Positions 61,011-64,000 of a DNA stretch of 64,000 nt are shown here, piece by piece. Position 1 is the stretch's first letter; each line of letters starts with the position of its first letter. A program made the translations under genes and the position numbers. The stretch lies in the NCBI RefSeq assembly GCF_040802235.1, contig NC_133156.1:28663343-28727342 (forward strand). The letters are read 5' to 3'. Under the pieces are notes generated by a model, which ran no database searches, was not told the DNA's origin, and saw nothing but the letters and a program-made list of their open reading frames with translations. The DNA comes from Manis javanica. Its lineage: Eukaryota; Chordata; Mammalia; Pholidota; Manidae.

Positions 61011-61505
61011 TCATAGGAAACTACAGGTTCCACCCTTTTCTGTGGTAAGCAGATCTAAAGCCCGCCTATTTTGAAGGGTGACTTGGGCAAGGGAAGTAAG
61101 CTGCCGCTGGAGGGAAATAAGAGAGGTTGAGGTTTCTCCCAGGGTCAGGCTCACTCTATCATCTAACGCTGCCAGTTGACTTGCAAGACCTTGAGAGCTG
61201 ATTAGGCTATGGCCTAACGCTCCTGCCACTGTGGCAGCCGTGGCTACTACAGTGACCAGACTTACTTCTACTAGTATGGGTAGGAAGACAGCCCTCTTTT
61301 GCCTAGCTCTTGGATACACAGACCATCTATCTAGCACCTGTTTTACCTCAGGTTTATTGTATAACATCACTTGGGGAATTAGCATCACTGAAAAGCAGGG
61401 TCCTACCATGCTGTTGCTGATACATGGGTAAGGGTATTGTTGCACCAGAAAAACCCACCTCCTTGAAGAGAAATTAGAGTGTCTACGGTTACTCATTGTT
61501 GGCAT
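61011..61505 (-). pseudogene. ERV env, SU end and transmembrane subunit N-part
   Basis: An open piece of 165 codons holds a furin-type cleavage site (RARQKR, residues 66-71), then a hydrophobic fusion-peptide-like stretch (72-98), a heptad region, and the gammaretroviral immunosuppressive-domain motif LQNRRALDLL (144-153). It then stops (TGA at 61,011-61,013) three residues past Cys161, inside the CX6CC motif. Downstream of the stop the expected final Cys position is Trp. The subunit is therefore truncated and lacks the cysteine pattern that links TM to SU. It is a class I ERV envelope, non-functional. Confidence 0.85.
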
Positions 61506-62218
61506 TGGTTTCTCATTGACAATCCCGAGATGGTGGAATGCTGGGTCAGGTAGCAGGTCAGTGGGGATGATGATTCTTCACGCTGTTTTCGGGTGGCCCT
61601 GGACCTATGTCGAGCTTCGGGCTTAAGGCTCATTTTCCACATCCGTATCTCGCTCAAAAGGAGGCTGCAGTCTTTTTCAGAGGAGTTTATTGGTTGAACC
61701 TGGAAGAAACTAATGGGAACTGCCGCCACTGGGGGGCATTGGAGGGAGGCGCAGAGGAAACAATTGGACACACTGCTGAGGATTTGTGAGGCATTAAGAA
61801 ACCGCACTGTTTCTCCAATGGCTCCAGCCCAGGAAAGTGGTGCTCCTGCTGGTTGCGGAGAGCAGGGGTAGGGGTTCGACTGGATCTTCTGTCTCAGTGC
61901 CTGTTCTGTCTGTAGAATATTACTTGATACCTGTACCTGGGTGTTTAGAACTTCCATGAGAGTGGGATTCACAGTGGTCCATTCTCTCTTGATGTATACT
62001 GTGCCTTGTGGCTGGGCTTGGTAACTATTGTATAGCTTGCCCTGTACTCCTTTCTCCCAGCATTGATCCCATGGGTCACTAATGGTAATGTATAGCCTAT
62101 CCTGTATTCTGGCGAACATGTTGTCAGAGACTCCTTTTGTTGTATCCCTTACTGCATGAACTCTACATGTGTCTATCTCAGGATGACACCCCCATATATG
62201 TTGGACAGGAAAGTACAT
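61493..62218 (-). pseudogene. ERV env, surface subunit central part
   Basis: The 241-codon open piece contains a CFLC motif (residues 153-156; CXXC-type, known in gammaretroviral SU for disulfide bonding to TM) and several Cys and N-glycosylation sites (NAS, NSS). It overlaps the next piece in a different frame, so env is frameshifted here. The upstream border near 62,218 is also a frame change. Confidence 0.75.
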
Positions 62219-62307
62219 GTATGAGAGGTTTGGTCATACGGAAAGCACAGTGTTGGGTTTGAGAAAGTGTTTAAGATGTCTATGTGTACTGGTATTTGAA
62301 CTGGTGC

Positions 62308-62505
62308 CTAACAACCTGCATGTGGGCAAATTTGGGTGCCAACTTCTCGGGCTTTGGTTCTGTGAGGAAGAGCTAGTTGGAGCTGAAACTTCCATGCAGA
62401 GTAGCTCTGCCTGGAGACCACTGGGCTATTCATCTGGCTGGTTGCACTTGACATGACTAAACTGCAGCTTAAGAGGAGCCACTTCATGAGACACCCAATC
62501 ATCAT
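62308..62505 (-). pseudogene. ERV env, leader region
   Basis: An open piece of 65 codons begins with a hydrophobic stretch (MKWLLLSCSLVMSSA) that looks like a signal peptide, shortly after the pol stop. It is in a third frame relative to the other env pieces. Assignment rests on position and the leader-like sequence. Confidence 0.5.
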
Positions 62506-62604
62506 GCCTGGGCGCCCGTTTGAACCTAAAAAGCCCGTGTTTGAACCTAGAAAGCAGAATGCCCATGTAGCATGACTGCTGAGGGCATAGTGAGGATTAC
62601 CATA

Positions 62605-64000
62605 TTAAGGCCCTGTCCAGCGGGGTTGGAGGGATTTTGGCTGGAATTCTCTTAGAAGTACCTCATCCCCTGGCTGAAGGATTGCTATGTCTCTTGGGTT
62701 GTTGGATGATGTAGGTTGGGGTAGAAGCTGGTCTGCGTGTTCCCTGAGGAGATGTCTCAACAGTGAAAAGTAAGGAAGGTAGGAAGCCAAAGGAGGAGAG
62801 GTAGTGGGCAGGCCTGTGTTCAGTAAGAGGGGCCTGCCATACATTAGCTCAAATGCGCTTAGTCCAGCCAGTCCCTTGGGGGCAGCACGCAGGTGAGCGA
62901 GAGCGATGCGGAGAAGATCAGGCCATGAGAGCTTTACCTCCAGAGACAGCTTAGTTAGTTGGTCTTTTAGGAGACTGTTAGCCCTTTTGACCTTACCCGA
63001 CAATTGGGGGTGATAGGGTATATGGAGGTTCCAGGTGATATTGAGAACCTCGGCTGTTAGCTGAATGACCTGGGAGATGAAGGCAGGTCCGTTATCAGAT
63101 TGGAGTGAAGTGGGGAGCCCGAAACGAGTGATGATGTGCTCCACCAGCACTTGTGCCACCACTGATGCAGTCTCTCGGTAGGTGGGGAAGGCCTCGATCC
63201 ATCCTGAAAAGGTATCAACCAGAACTAGTAAATACTGGAGCTTTTTATGCCTAGGCATATGGGTGAAATCGACCTGCCAGTCCTGTCCAGGGATCGTTAC
63301 CCTCATCTGGTGGAGGGCCATCTGGGTCTTCAGAGCACCTTGAGACAAGACGCAATGACAAGTAGTAGTGCAGGTCTGGTGCACCTGATCTATTGCCTTG
63401 CGGAGACCATAAGGGGCAAATATGGGGGAGAGAAACTGGTGCATGGCCTCCGGCCCAATGTGTAGAAACTGATGAATTTTGGATATGATATCTCGGCCTT
63501 GGGCTTGAAGGAGGGCAATTCGTCCCCTGAGGTATATCCATCCCTGATCTCCCAACATCCCCCCTTGATGTAGAAGCAGTCGCCATTCATCATCAGGGTA
63601 TTGGGGCAATAGAGAGGGGGAAAGGAACAGAACAGAGGGTTGGCTAGACCTGGATTTTAACTGTCGGGCCGTGGCATCTGCCAACACATTACCCCTGGTT
63701 GCTGGATCATTTCTAGTCTGATGTCCCTTACAATGCACAATGGCCACCTCCTTGGGTTCCTGTAGGGCCTGTAGCAGGCAGCTGATAGCCCTGCCATTGA
63801 TGATTGGGGTTCCCTTAGTGCTAAGGAAGCCCCTTTCTTTCCAAATTGCAGCATGAGTGTGTGTAACTAGGAAGGCATATTTAGAGTCGGTATAAATTGT
63901 GGCCCTCTTCCCACCTGCCAGCTGTAATGCCCAGGTAAGAGCCACTAATTCAGCTTTCTGGGAGGTGGTCCCAGATGGGAGTAGGTTTGCTTCTATCACC
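62605..64000 (-). pseudogene. ERV pol: RNase H end and integrase, truncated
   Basis: The open frame of 464 codons runs in from the window edge. The RNase H part has QKAELVAL (Glu17), TDSKYAF (Asp38), KGHQ and ADAT (Asp108). Integrase follows: HHCC zinc finger (His180, His187, Cys210, Cys214), then the catalytic core with WQVDFTHMP (Asp244) and QSDNGPAF (Asp302). At residue 338, where the catalytic Glu of the DDE triad belongs (35 residues after Asp302), the sequence has Lys (GKVKRAN). The frame ends at TAA (62,605) soon after the start of the C-terminal domain (QPRWTGP), shorter than usual. The long frame suggests a fairly recent insertion. Gag, protease and RT lie beyond the window. Confidence 0.9.

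Noticed and set aside
14111..64000. Expected downstream neighbours CARMN/miR-143/miR-145 and IL17B
   Set aside because: Scanning by eye for the mature miRNA sequences on both strands and for IL17B coding exons found nothing. In human they lie farther away than this window probably reaches.
62605..64000. Possibility of a domesticated integrase host gene
   Set aside because: The frame is joined to RNase H, followed by broken env and an LTR in proviral order, with a lost catalytic residue and a shortened C-terminus. It is part of an ERV.

Overview
The window reads as nuclear DNA of a placental mammal. It has spliced exons with consensus splice sites, L1 retrotransposons at every stage of decay, MIR/L2/MaLR-type ancient repeats and a class I endogenous retrovirus. 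No lineage-typical young SINE (Alu, B1/B2, CAN, ERE or BovA type) was seen in 64 kb, although L1 copies are numerous. The L1 3' UTR style together with the missing SINEs makes me think of a pangolin, but that is a low-confidence guess from memory.

Region 1 (1 to about 14,100, + strand) is the 3' end of CSNK1A1, which encodes casein kinase 1 alpha. Three internal coding exons lie at 740-814, 3872-3978 and 4919-5067. The canonical terminal exon starts at 11665 and adds only the last residue, Phe, before the stop and a long 3' UTR. The 6.6-kb last intron holds two unexpected candidate exons (5962-6083 and 9433-9515). Both splice in phase onto the same donor and would give different C-termini.

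Region 2 (about 14,100-30,800) is intergenic DNA with ancient repeats and truncated L1s at 21,069-22,740 (-), 25,619-26,178 (+) and 28,776-28,916 (+). A GC-richer unique block lies at about 28.2-30.1 kb.

Region 3 (30,797-37,288) is a full-length L1 on the - strand flanked by a 12-bp target-site duplication. It carries ORF1, a frameshifted ORF2 and a 5' UTR with a 179-bp tandem duplication and antisense open frames.

Region 4 (37,290-50,600) is intergenic, with MIR, L2 and MaLR relics and a 5'-truncated L1 at 41,765-44,505 (+).

Region 5 (50,600-58,437) is a composite. The 5' 1.7 kb of one L1, with most of ORF1 deleted, is joined directly to a second L1 that has its own 5' UTR, ORF1, ORF2 and 3' UTR. 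The whole is bounded by a single 17-bp target-site duplication.

Region 6 (60,246-64,000, - strand) is the 3' part of a defective gammaretrovirus-like ERV: 3' LTR, broken env, then the RNase H/integrase end of pol. It continues beyond the window edge.

The only host protein-coding gene I can support is CSNK1A1. The most interesting leads are the alternative CSNK1A1 C-terminal exons, the antisense (ORF0-like) open frames shared by the 5' UTRs of these non-primate L1s, and the single-duplication L1-L1 chimera.
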